Shown: in pieces, positions 19,898 to 30,125 of the stretch
Numbering within the stretch: the first letter of the stretch is position 1
How the letters are laid out: each line of letters starts with the position of its first letter
From: Desulfocurvibacter africanus subsp. africanus DSM 2603
GTDB lineage: Bacteria > Desulfobacterota > Desulfovibrionia > Desulfovibrionales > Desulfovibrionaceae
Direction: 5' to 3'
Assembly (NCBI RefSeq): GCF_000422545.1
Contig: NZ_AULZ01000005.1
Coordinates: forward strand, 225,838-289,837
DNA length: 64,000 nt
Made by a program: the position numbers and the translations under genes
Notes under the pieces: generated by a model
What the model was told of the DNA's origin: nothing
What the model saw: the letters and a program-made list of their open reading frames with translations, nothing else
Databases searched by the model: none

Positions 19898-20000
19898 GGG
19901 GAAACCTTTCTGAAGAAAGGTTCTCCCCCCGGACCCCCTTTCCAAAGACTTTTAGTATCTTTGAAAGCCCTCAAGGGCCGGGGAAGCTTGCTCCCTTGGC
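19898..20000. repeat. Intergenic hairpin repeat between gyrB and gyrA
   Basis: Starts with GGGGAAACCTTTCTGAAGAA, an 8-bp inverted repeat (ACCTTTCT/AGAAAGGT), then a C-rich spacer with GGACCCCC and TTCCAAAGACTTTT. It differs from the double-hairpin family elsewhere. I recall similar sequences from other Desulfovibrio genomes; not checked. Confidence 0.5.
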
Positions 20001-20026
20001 CGCCGGAGGCTGATGAACTACAAGCC

Positions 20027-22453
<2,427 letters not shown>

Positions 22454-23617
22454 TTAGTCGTTTTCCTCTTTAAAGTAAGTCTCTTCGACGATCTTCATGG
22501 GCATGATGATGACCAGGTAGTCCTTGTCCTGTTCGCTCCTGATGCCGCAGGGGCCTTCGGAGCCGGTCAGGGTGAAGCTCACCTGGTCGGAGCTGTAATG
22601 CCCAAGAATCTCGATTAGGTTGCGGGTCGGGAAGGCGATTTTCTCCAACTCCCCGGCAAATACCACTTGAATGGACTCCGAGGCCTGTCCCACGTCCTGG
22701 CCTTGGGAAAAGAGCGTCAACTCCTGGCCGTTGAACACGAAGTTCACGCAGCGGTTGGTCTCGGAATTGAAAATCATGATGCGGTCCAGTGACTCGATCA
22801 TTTCCGTGCGCGCGAAACTGAGGGATGACGCGCCATTGCCCTGCACCTTGGCCAGGAAGCCCTGATAGTCCGGATATTGATAATAGGACAGCGGCAGACT
22901 GAAGGTCTCGCGCCGGTCACCGGTGCGGCAGAACAACCGCTTGTCGCTTATGGCCAGCTCAATCTCGTCGGCGGTCAGCCATTTCTTGAGTTCAGAGACG
23001 TATTTCTTCTGCACCAGGATGCCGTTTTCCGGGAGCAAGCCGGCGATGTCGTCATTCACGAAGCGTACCATGGCGAATTGATGGCCATTCAGGCCGCAAA
23101 CTTCCACCACCTTCTCGCCTTCCACGTCCTTGGCCACCATGTTCATGCAGGCGATGGCCTCCATGGTGTCCTCGTCGCTGATGCAGAAGGCCACGCGATC
23201 GATGAGCTCCTGGAGGAAATCGCCCGACCAGAAAACGCCGCCGCTTTCCGGGTAGTCGGAAAACTTCTGGAACCAGGAAGGATCGTTGACCGGCAGCTTG
23301 TATTTGCGGCTGCCCTGCTCGATTATAGCATTCTTGGTGGCCTCATCGGTGCGGATGGTTATCTGGCCAGAAGGCAGTTTGCGCATCAGATCGTAGAAAG
23401 CCCTGCCCTGTACGCCGGCCAGACCCTCTTGCACGATCTCCGCCTTATAGCTGCCGCAGAACTCCAGGTTCGAGTCCGTGGCCATGATCTTGAGCGCCCC
23501 GTCCTCTGCCTTGAGCCAGATGGTTCTCAGGAATGCCGCCCCCGTCTTGGCCGGGATGATGCTCGCCGACTTCTGCAGGCCTTCGATGATATCATCTCGG
23601 AATACTCTTACAAACAT
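22454..23617 (-). CDS. dnaN: DNA polymerase III beta sliding clamp
   Basis: 387 residues, the expected size. It forms the ring that tethers Pol III to DNA. Three repeated clamp domains are present, and the C-terminus ends with DYLVIIMPMKI, the usual end signature (MPMR/K) that forms part of the peptide-binding pocket. AAGGAG precedes the start. The gene is second after dnaA, with a 135-base gap that holds one near-consensus DnaA box. Confidence 0.95.
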   Translation of the reverse strand: MFVRVFRDDIIEGLQKSASIIPAKTGAAFLRTIWLKAEDGALKIMATDSNLEFCGSYKAEIVQEGLAGVQGRAFYDLMRKLPSGQITIRTDEATKNAIIEQGSRKYKLPVNDPSWFQKFSDYPESGGVFWSGDFLQELIDRVAFCISDEDTMEAIACMNMVAKDVEGEKVVEVCGLNGHQFAMVRFVNDDIAGLLPENGILVQKKYVSELKKWLTADEIELAISDKRLFCRTGDRRETFSLPLSYYQYPDYQGFLAKVQGNGASSLSFARTEMIESLDRIMIFNSETNRCVNFVFNGQELTLFSQGQDVGQASESIQVVFAGELEKIAFPTRNLIEILGHYSSDQVSFTLTGSEGPCGIRSEQDKDYLVIIMPMKIVEETYFKEEND

Positions 23618-23655
23618 GATATCTCCTTGTTGTTAGCTGTAGAGGGCGGTCACTT

Positions 23656-23664
23656 CGTGCATAA
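23656..23664 (-). promoter_or_regulatory. Near-consensus DnaA box between dnaA and dnaN
   Basis: Minus-strand TTATGCACG matches TTATNCACA at 8 of 9 positions. It lies 39 bases before the dnaN start. It is the only good match I found in the gaps around dnaA, so it may serve local regulation rather than an origin. Confidence 0.4.
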
Positions 23665-23752
23665 GTGGATCAACTGTCTATTTAAACAGGAGAAACAAGG
23701 AACACGGTAAGGCACCCTAAAGGAACTTTCGAGCATCGCGGAAGGCGACATT

Positions 23753-25063
23753 TCAGATTTCCTCCTGAGAGAGGCACTTCTCGCGTAAACTTATCAACAG
23801 GCGTTTCATATCCGGGTCATCCTGCTGCAATTCCTTTATCTTTTTCACGGCGTAAAGAACAGTGGAGTGGTCCTTGCCGCCGAAGAGCCGGCCCAGGGCC
23901 GGATATGAGCTGCCCAGGAGCTTGCGGCACAGATACATGGCCATCTGTCTGGCCATGACCACTTCCTGGTGCCGGCGGCTGCCCGTGACGTCCTTGACCG
24001 GCAGCTTGAAGTGGTCGGCCACGGCCTTGAGCACGGCCTCGGGCGTGAGGGCCGGCTTGGTCACGTCCTCGGTGTGGCTGAGGATTTGCTCGAACTCGCG
24101 CTCGCGGATGTCGCGGTTCATCAGCTCCTTGAAGGCGAACAGCTTGAGCAGGATGCCTTGCAAGAAACGGAAATCCGTGAAGCGCTGAGACAGGGTCAGG
24201 ATTTGTTCCTGGTTCAGTTGGAGCTTGCGTAGTTTGAGCTGCTGCTGGATGTAGCGCACGCGGATGTCCAAGTCGGGCGCTTCCAGGTGCACGATGAGGC
24301 CCCATTCCAGGCGCGACTTGAGCTTTGGGTCCAGGAAGTCGTAGCTGGAAAGTCGGCCCGTGCAGGAAAAGACCATCTGCTTGCGGCGGTCGTGGAGGGC
24401 GTTGAAGATCAGGATGAGTTCCTGTTGCAGGTCCGGATGGTTCCTGATCTGCTGCAGGTCGTCCACGAAAAGGTAATCGAAGGCCCCCAGGTGGTTCCTG
24501 GCCTTGTGCGGATCGTTTCTGAAGCGCGAGGCGTAGAGCTGGTTCATGTCCTCCACGGAGCCGGAGAATATGCGCTCGATGCCGCATGACTTGCTGATTT
24601 CGTTGGCCACGGCGCGCAGCAGGTGCGTCTTGCCCGAGCCGGCTTCGCCGCAGATGACGAAAGGGCTGTAGGTGCTGTTGCCCTTGGTGGCCACTTCCCG
24701 CGCCGAGGCTATGGGAAAGGAGTTCTTGCGGTTGACCAGGAAGTTATCCAAAGTGAACTGGTGGCCAAAAGGGAAGTTCACGCTCTGGGCTGGCTTCATG
24801 GCCAGATGTTGCGGGCGGTTGCCGATGCCGGCGCTATTCTCGTAGCGCACAAGAAAACCGGGTCCCAAAAAGCGGGCCACCTCCGCCTCGAAGCGGCTGC
24901 GGGCGTGCGTGTCGAACCAGTCGCCGAAGAATGCGTGCGGAAAGGCCACGCACACGCGCTTCTCATCCGACGATACGTCCACCTTCAGGGGATCGAACCA
25001 GCGTTTGAGCTCCGGGTCGGAGAAAAATTTGGACAGGTGCTTCCTGAGAGAGGCTTTGGACAC
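23753..25063 (-). CDS. dnaA: Chromosomal replication initiator DnaA
   Basis: 436 residues from a GTG start. An N-terminal DnaB/DiaA-interaction domain (SKASLRKHLSKFFSDPELKRWF) leads through a short linker to the AAA+ domain: Walker A GEAGSGKTH, Walker B YLFVDD, sensor I near FSCTGRLSSYDF and the arginine-containing SRLEWGL. Domain IV ends with the DNA-binding signature LGRLFGGKDHSTVLYAVKKI; the family norm is GGRDHTTV, so Arg is replaced by Lys. The linker is short, giving a compact protein. It heads the dnaA-dnaN-gyrB-gyrA block. Confidence 0.95.
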   Translation of the reverse strand: MSKASLRKHLSKFFSDPELKRWFDPLKVDVSSDEKRVCVAFPHAFFGDWFDTHARSRFEAEVARFLGPGFLVRYENSAGIGNRPQHLAMKPAQSVNFPFGHQFTLDNFLVNRKNSFPIASAREVATKGNSTYSPFVICGEAGSGKTHLLRAVANEISKSCGIERIFSGSVEDMNQLYASRFRNDPHKARNHLGAFDYLFVDDLQQIRNHPDLQQELILIFNALHDRRKQMVFSCTGRLSSYDFLDPKLKSRLEWGLIVHLEAPDLDIRVRYIQQQLKLRKLQLNQEQILTLSQRFTDFRFLQGILLKLFAFKELMNRDIREREFEQILSHTEDVTKPALTPEAVLKAVADHFKLPVKDVTGSRRHQEVVMARQMAMYLCRKLLGSSYPALGRLFGGKDHSTVLYAVKKIKELQQDDPDMKRLLISLREKCLSQEEI

Positions 25064-25340
25064 TAATATTCGCCTATCGTTATTGAAAACTGAACAGAGG
25101 TCGCGTAAGTGTTCAACTCCCAGGGGGGGAGCGGTGAGGCGGCCTGCAGCAGGCCAGCTCTCGGGCGCACGGCGCGCCAGCCTCTCTTAAGCATCCTTTT
25201 AGCCTAAAACAAGTTTTTAGCCAAGTTTTCCTTTGCGCCCGTATCCCCCTGCGTGGTCCTAAAAAACAGGCCGAATTTACAATCCTAGAGCTCTAAACGA
25301 GTATTTTCAAAATAATCCATTTATTATTGGGAGAAAGGAA

Positions 25341-26513
25341 ATGGCCGGAGCGAGCCAGACCCTGAGGACGATTGCCGAAATCAACGAGCGCATCAAAAAA
25401 GGCAAAGCCGTGGTGGTCAACGCCAGCGAAATGACCGAAATCGTTCGCCGCGAGGGCAAGGCTAAGGCCGCCCGCGAGGTGGACGTGGTCACCACCGGCA
25501 CCTTCTCGCCCATGTGCTCCTCGGGTCTGTTCTTCAATATCGGTCAGAGCGGGCCTGTCATTAGGGCCAGCCGCATCAAGCTCAACAACGTGCCGGCCTA
25601 CGGCGGAATCGCCGCCGTGGACGGATACATCGGAGCCACCGAGCCAACCGAGGACGATCCGCTCAACAAGGTCTATCCCGGACGCTTCCACTACGGCGGA
25701 GGCCATGTCATCGAGGATCTGGTCGCGGGCAAGAGCGTGCACCTGAAGGCCGAGAGCTACGTTACGGACTGCTACCCAAGGAAGGTAGTGGAGCGCGACA
25801 TAACCCTGGCCGACCTGCCCTTTGCCGAGCTGCTGAATCCGCGCAACTGCTACCAGAACTACAACGCGGCCGTGAACCTGACCAGCCGCACCATCTACAC
25901 GTACATGGGTCCGCTCAAGCCCGATGCTCGCAACTGCAACTTCGCGACCGCCGGCGAACTGTCCCCGCTGTTCAACGATCCGTACCTGCGCACCATCGGC
26001 CTGGGCACACGCATCTTCCTGGGCGGCGGCATCGGCTACGTCATCGGCGCGGGCACCCAGCACAATTCCAAGCCCCAGCGCAACGAGCGGGGCATCCCGC
26101 TCACGCCCTCGGGCACGCTCATGGTCAAGGGCGATCTGAAAGGTATGCAGGAACGCTATCTGCGCGGCATTAGTTTCCTGGGCTACGGCTGCTCGCTGTC
26201 CCTGGGCGTGGGCATTCCTATTCCGATCCTGGACGAGGAGCTGGCTTGGTTCACCGGCGTGGCCGATTCGGACATCCTCATGCCGGTCAAGGACTATGGC
26301 CACGATTATCCCAACGGAATACACAAGATCCTGGCCCACGCGCCTTTCAGCGAACTCAAATCCGGCGAGATCAAGCTTGACGGCAAGCGCGTGCCCACGG
26401 TGCCCCTTACCAGCCATGTAATGTCCCTGGAGGTCGCCGACAAACTCAAGGAATGGATTCAACAGGGCAAGTTCCTGCTCAGCGAGCCGGTCGAGTCCAT
26501 TCCGTCGCGCTAA
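25341..26513 (+). CDS. DUF39/HcyBio homocysteine biosynthesis protein
   Basis: 390 residues. The family (MA1821-like; PF01837) takes part in homocysteine formation from aspartate semialdehyde and sulfide in methanogens and sulfate reducers, a route that avoids O-acetylhomoserine. Conserved features include TTGTFSPMCSSGLFFNIGQS near the N-terminus and GGGIGYVIGAGTQHN with FLGYGCSLSLGVGIPIPILD later. Conserved cysteines are present (MCSSG, NPRNC, GYGCS). A partner ferredoxin (MA1822-like) is often adjacent, but none is here. It has AAGGA before the start and is transcribed away from dnaA. Confidence 0.88.
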   Translation: MAGASQTLRTIAEINERIKKGKAVVVNASEMTEIVRREGKAKAAREVDVVTTGTFSPMCSSGLFFNIGQSGPVIRASRIKLNNVPAYGGIAAVDGYIGATEPTEDDPLNKVYPGRFHYGGGHVIEDLVAGKSVHLKAESYVTDCYPRKVVERDITLADLPFAELLNPRNCYQNYNAAVNLTSRTIYTYMGPLKPDARNCNFATAGELSPLFNDPYLRTIGLGTRIFLGGGIGYVIGAGTQHNSKPQRNERGIPLTPSGTLMVKGDLKGMQERYLRGISFLGYGCSLSLGVGIPIPILDEELAWFTGVADSDILMPVKDYGHDYPNGIHKILAHAPFSELKSGEIKLDGKRVPTVPLTSHVMSLEVADKLKEWIQQGKFLLSEPVESIPSR

Positions 26514-26530
26514 GATACAAGGCGTAAGAG

Positions 26531-26590
26531 CTGGGAAGGGCGTTGCCCTCCCCAGACCCCACCCACCAGGGAGCGCGGCCCCCTGGACCC
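26531..26590 (-). repeat. Short form of the double-hairpin intergenic repeat
   Basis: CTGGGAAGGGCGTTGCCCTC, then CCAGGGAGCGCGGCCCCCTGG and ACCCC. It follows the DUF39 stop codon by 18 bases, in the position of a terminator. Confidence 0.75.
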
Positions 26591-26597
26591 CATATTC

Positions 26598-26644
26598 AGA
26601 GCCGGCTGATTTCGATGGAAGAACCATCGAAATCAGCCGGCTCT
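26598..26644 (+). terminator. Long perfect hairpin after the DUF39 gene
   Basis: Two exact 21-base arms (26598-26618 and 26624-26644) enclose AAGAA; the arm starts AGAGCCGGCTGATTTCGATG. Only CTT follows, so it could be a terminator or a structural element shared with the preceding repeat. Confidence 0.55.
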
Positions 26645-26808
26645 GCTTGCATTTGGGAGAGAGTAGCACCCTCTCCCAATCCTGCGTCCGACGGAGCGGA
26701 CGCGCTCCTGAATCCGTTTCCGCCAGGGCCGTATTGGATACGGTGCTCCTGTCTCTGCGCTCAGTTCATGTGCAGGGTCCCATAATAGGAGTTACCCTTA
26801 CGCAGGAT

Positions 26809-27681
26809 CTATATCGAGACAGCGCCTCCAACCCGCCCGGCTCGCCCACCCAGGCCTGCGGCCAGGGCTCCGAGCAGCAGGGCAAGAAAAGCCCAGATCG
26901 CCGCTTGGCCAAGGGCCTGGGCCACGTCCTCCGCGGTTCGCGCCACCTGCTGCCCGACCTGCCCAAGCTGCTGCTTTGCCTGCTGGAAGGATGATACCCA
27001 GCGGCTCACGGTCGACTGGGCTTCCTGTTGGCTCATGTCGGTGTACTTGCCGAGCAGATCGGCGAGGCGCTGTTGATCCGCCTGCGTGATCTCGGCATCG
27101 CTGAACACTTCACGAATGGCGTTCGTAAGTTCGTTGACTGCCTGTTCGCCGCCCTTCTGCCGGACTTGCTCGATAGTCTGCTGGGCCTCCTGCATGATGG
27201 TCTGAACCGGATTCTGCTGCCCGGGGATGGCCTGAGTAGGACCAGGCAGCGCGGATACGGCCTGCCCAGCCGCGCCGAGGGCGCTCTTTGCGACACTGAA
27301 TGCCCCTCCCACCACGGTTCCAATGATGTTGGTGAGGAGCAGCAAGATAACCAGTGTTGTCAGGGCCCAAGTGACGAAGCCATGCAGCATGCCATCGTTC
27401 GTGCGCTGCAATCCGGCGAATCTGCTGGTGACCCAGCCTCCGAAGAAAAGCGCGACAATCCAGCTCAGCACCCACCATATATAGGAGCCTACTCCCATTC
27501 CGCCCAATGGGTTCTCCTCCGTGGCCACGTTCAGGGCGAAAAAGCCGATGGCCATGCCAAGCAGCACCATCAGCATGAGAGTCGTGATCGCCAGCGCCGT
27601 TCCGCCGAATACGGCTCCCCAAGAAAGTCTTGACACCGAACCTACTGTCGGCATCGCCTTGTCGGGATGAATGCTAGCCAT
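26809..27681 (-). CDS. Hypothetical membrane protein
   Basis: About 290 residues from ATG at 27681, which has GGAG just upstream; a start at 27774 would cross a hairpin. Helices lie at LSWGAVFGGTALAITTLMLMV and onward, SYIWWVLSWIVALFFGGWV and FVTWALTTLVILLLLTNIIG. A long soluble segment rich in Gln and Ala (QTIMQEAQQTIEQVRQKGGE to WVSSFQQAKQQLGQV) follows, and a final hydrophobic helix (AAIWAFLALLLGALAAGLGG) closes it. The architecture recalls YrzE/TIGR04086-type or PhnA-like membrane proteins annotated without function. No operon partners. Confidence 0.72.
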   Translation of the reverse strand: MASIHPDKAMPTVGSVSRLSWGAVFGGTALAITTLMLMVLLGMAIGFFALNVATEENPLGGMGVGSYIWWVLSWIVALFFGGWVTSRFAGLQRTNDGMLHGFVTWALTTLVILLLLTNIIGTVVGGAFSVAKSALGAAGQAVSALPGPTQAIPGQQNPVQTIMQEAQQTIEQVRQKGGEQAVNELTNAIREVFSDAEITQADQQRLADLLGKYTDMSQQEAQSTVSRWVSSFQQAKQQLGQVGQQVARTAEDVAQALGQAAIWAFLALLLGALAAGLGGRAGRVGGAVSI

Positions 27682-28374
27682 AGGAACTCCTTTTGATTTG
27701 TCCGCTCCTTCGGGAGCGGGTTTGGTTGGCGCCCCCACGCTTGCTGAAACGATGCTTGCCCTCCCGAGCTTCATTCACCCTCGGTGCTCCTTAGCCCCTA
27801 TAGAATAACAGGTTGAGGTTAGCATACCTGTGGAAGGATGGCACACTATGCATATCAACGGGCGACATGACCTTTCCGGCCAGGCCCAAGTCGCTAGTAA
27901 CGGTCTATATTGCAGTTTTCCCGCGAACCTCCTTCGCCTGCGCGTGCGGACGGAAGACACCTCCGGGCGTGATCCTGGACTCGCTCACGCCCATATTCCC
28001 GCATGCGGTTATGCACGTAAAAGTATTTAATTTCTAAGTATTACACGCATTGCATCGGATGATTCCGACAAGGCTTTGAAAGATCGTCCGAATTACCAAG
28101 GGGACGTTGTCAGGGGTAACGAGAAGTCTCAATCCGCGCGTAATGCGTGAGAGGGTGGGCTGACTTATGAGATCGCTTCTCGATCATATGCGAAACGGCT
28201 CAAAAACAGCCTCTTATGTGGGCGGGACAGAAATCAGGAAGCGGCGATGTCCATGTTGATGTCCTCCAGTCGTCTCCTTTGCGAGGGGCGACTGGAGGAT
28301 GAGAGGACGTTTGCTCTGTAATCCTCTCCTGAATGAGGAGGATTCCCCTCCCGGCAGCCGGAGGCATCTTGCAC
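27682..28374. other. Long intergenic region with inverted repeats
   Basis: About 690 bases with no convincing gene. It contains a hairpin CCGCTCC-TTC-GGGAGCGG at 27702-27719, just before the ribosome site of the membrane protein gene, and a stem TCCTCCAGTCG/CGACTGGAGGA at 28262-28299. AATCCTC/GAGGATT at 28320-28346 is a candidate rlmN terminator. A pair ACGCATT (near 28047) and AATGCGT (near 28143) about 100 bases apart, with nested short stems, suggests a structured RNA; no family is recognised. Confidence 0.45.
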
Positions 28375-29463
28375 TTACGCGTCAGCCTGCTCGGTCCGGG
28401 CCTGTTCCTTCTGCTTTTGGGTAACCAGTTGTCCGCAGGCAGCTTCGATATCCTGGCCCTTGGACTTGCGCAGCATGGCGACCAGGCCCTTGTCGCGCAG
28501 GACCTGCTGGAAGGCTTCTATGGCCTCCATGGTCGGAGCCGCGAAGGGCGAGTCCTTGGCCGGGTTGCAGGCGATGAGGTTGATCTTGGCGCGCACGTGG
28601 GACAGCAGGCGCACCAGCTCGCGGGCGTGCTGCGGCGTATCGTTGAGCCCGCCGATCAGGATGTACTCGAAGGTGGTGCGTTCCTGTGGCCTGAGAGGCA
28701 GCTTTTTCAACTCCTCCATGAGCGCGGGGAGCGGGTGCATGCGCGCGGCCCTGGGCATGATCCGCTCGCGCAACTCCTGGGTGGGCGCGTGCAGTGACAC
28801 GGCCAGTCGGGCCAGTCCGGAGGTCACGAGTTCGGTCATCCTGCCGGGCACGCCGGCCGTGGACACGGTCATGCGCCGCGATGAGAAGCCGAAGGCCTTG
28901 TCGTCGCGCAGGGTGTGCAGGCTTTTGACCAGCGTGTCGTAGTTCATGAGCGGCTCGCCCATGCCCATGAACACGAGGTTGCGCAGGCTGCGTTCCCCTT
29001 TGTCCTGGCTGTTTTTCTGCTCCAGCCACTTCCTGCCCAAGAGGACTTGGCCGCAGATCTCGGAGTGCGCCAGGTTGCGCGCGAGGCCCATGGTTCCGGT
29101 CGAGCAGAAGGCGCAGCCCATGGCGCAGCCGACCTGCGTGGACAGGCATTGGGTGTAGTGCGTCCTCGACGGGAGCAGCACGGTTTCGATGAGCGCTCCG
29201 TCGGCCAGGCGCAGGAGGAACTTGACCGTGCCGTCGTCGCTTTCACGCACCGTGTCGATGGTCGGCGGGAGTATTACGGCATGTTCGGCCAGCTTGGTGC
29301 GCAGGGCCTTGGAAACGTTGCTCATCTCTTCGAAATCACTGACTCCCTTCTGCCACATCCATTGCCAGACCTGCTCGGCCCGGAAGCGTGGCTCTCTCAG
29401 TTCGGCTATGAAGCCGCGCAGTTCGTCCAGGGAGAGATCCAGCAGGTTAATCTTGGTGTCCAT
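28375..29463 (-). CDS. rlmN: 23S rRNA/tRNA adenine C2-methyltransferase RlmN (radical SAM)
   Basis: 362 residues from MDTKINLLDLSLDELRGF at 29463. RlmN methylates C2 of A2503 in 23S rRNA and A37 in tRNAs using two SAM molecules and a 4Fe-4S cluster. The cluster cysteines are C113, C117 and C120 (VGCAMGCAFC). The methyl-carrier cysteine is in the C-terminal IEAACGQL. GGLNDTPQHA and VSLHAPTQELRERIMP are family motifs. An upstream extension to 29634 reads into a MITE-flanked region and is not used. Confidence 0.95.
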   Translation of the reverse strand: MDTKINLLDLSLDELRGFIAELREPRFRAEQVWQWMWQKGVSDFEEMSNVSKALRTKLAEHAVILPPTIDTVRESDDGTVKFLLRLADGALIETVLLPSRTHYTQCLSTQVGCAMGCAFCSTGTMGLARNLAHSEICGQVLLGRKWLEQKNSQDKGERSLRNLVFMGMGEPLMNYDTLVKSLHTLRDDKAFGFSSRRMTVSTAGVPGRMTELVTSGLARLAVSLHAPTQELRERIMPRAARMHPLPALMEELKKLPLRPQERTTFEYILIGGLNDTPQHARELVRLLSHVRAKINLIACNPAKDSPFAAPTMEAIEAFQQVLRDKGLVAMLRKSKGQDIEAACGQLVTQKQKEQARTEQADA

Positions 29464-29646
29464 GGCCAGCCTGTACTTGAAAACCGCTCGTCGCGAAAGT
29501 GGTCCGGCAATGCCTGAAGCCGTTGCGAAACACGTTGCGCAATGCGGTCGGTGCGTCGCAAGCTGCCGGCAATGCCGATTCCAGGCTGCGGCGGTGTTGC
29601 GCGATAGGCGATCTTCCGTATTGGCCCGCCACATGCAATTGAGGGT

Positions 29647-29776
29647 TAGAGCATTTTGCTTTTGAAAATGCTCTGCAAGGCATGCGTCGGCATGGCTTGC
29701 CGCTAGCTTCGGCGTAGGCGCAATTCATTTGCGCCGTCAACTCCGGAGCGGGCGTCTTAAAAAGCGATCTGCTCTA
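29647..29776 (-). mobile_element. MITE-like element, copy 4
   Basis: 130 bp in the inverse orientation, with ends TAGAGCATTTTGCTTTTGAA and ATCTGCTCTA. It lies between divergent rlmN and the sensor-kinase operon. Confidence 0.85.
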
Positions 29777-29874
29777 AAAGGCAGCTTTGCGGGAAGCCTG
29801 TAATGCCTGTCGCTGGGCCCCGGGCTTTGCGTATGCTTTGAAAGGTGAATGAAAATTGGTTGAGTAATCAAGTG

Positions 29875-29894
29875 GATTGGTTTATAAACCAATC
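29875..29894. promoter_or_regulatory. 20-bp perfect palindrome upstream of the kinase operon
   Basis: GATTGGTTTATAAACCAATC is its own reverse complement. It lies about 230 bases before the start codon at 30126 in an AT-rich stretch, a plausible operator site. No known regulator is assigned. Confidence 0.45.
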
Positions 29895-30125
29895 TATGGA
29901 GCATGTATGCTGGCTGCAGGTCGGCCCAAATCCACCCCCGCAGGTGAGTAAGGGCGATTCCGCCGGGTCCAGGGGAATGGCGCGGTGGAAAAGATCACGG
30001 CCGGGCTCTCTGCGAGGGAGTATGCGCATAGCGTTGTATGGATGCGCTCCAAGTGGATGAATCCATGGAATAATATTTGCGGGATCGCCGGAGTTGCCCG
30101 GCTTTCCCACCTTGAGCCGAGAATC

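Noticed and set aside
29985..30125. N-terminal extension of the hybrid kinase from 29985
   Set aside because: No similarity to a receiver domain; the domain begins at MKLLLIDDEEG, so a later ATG is used.
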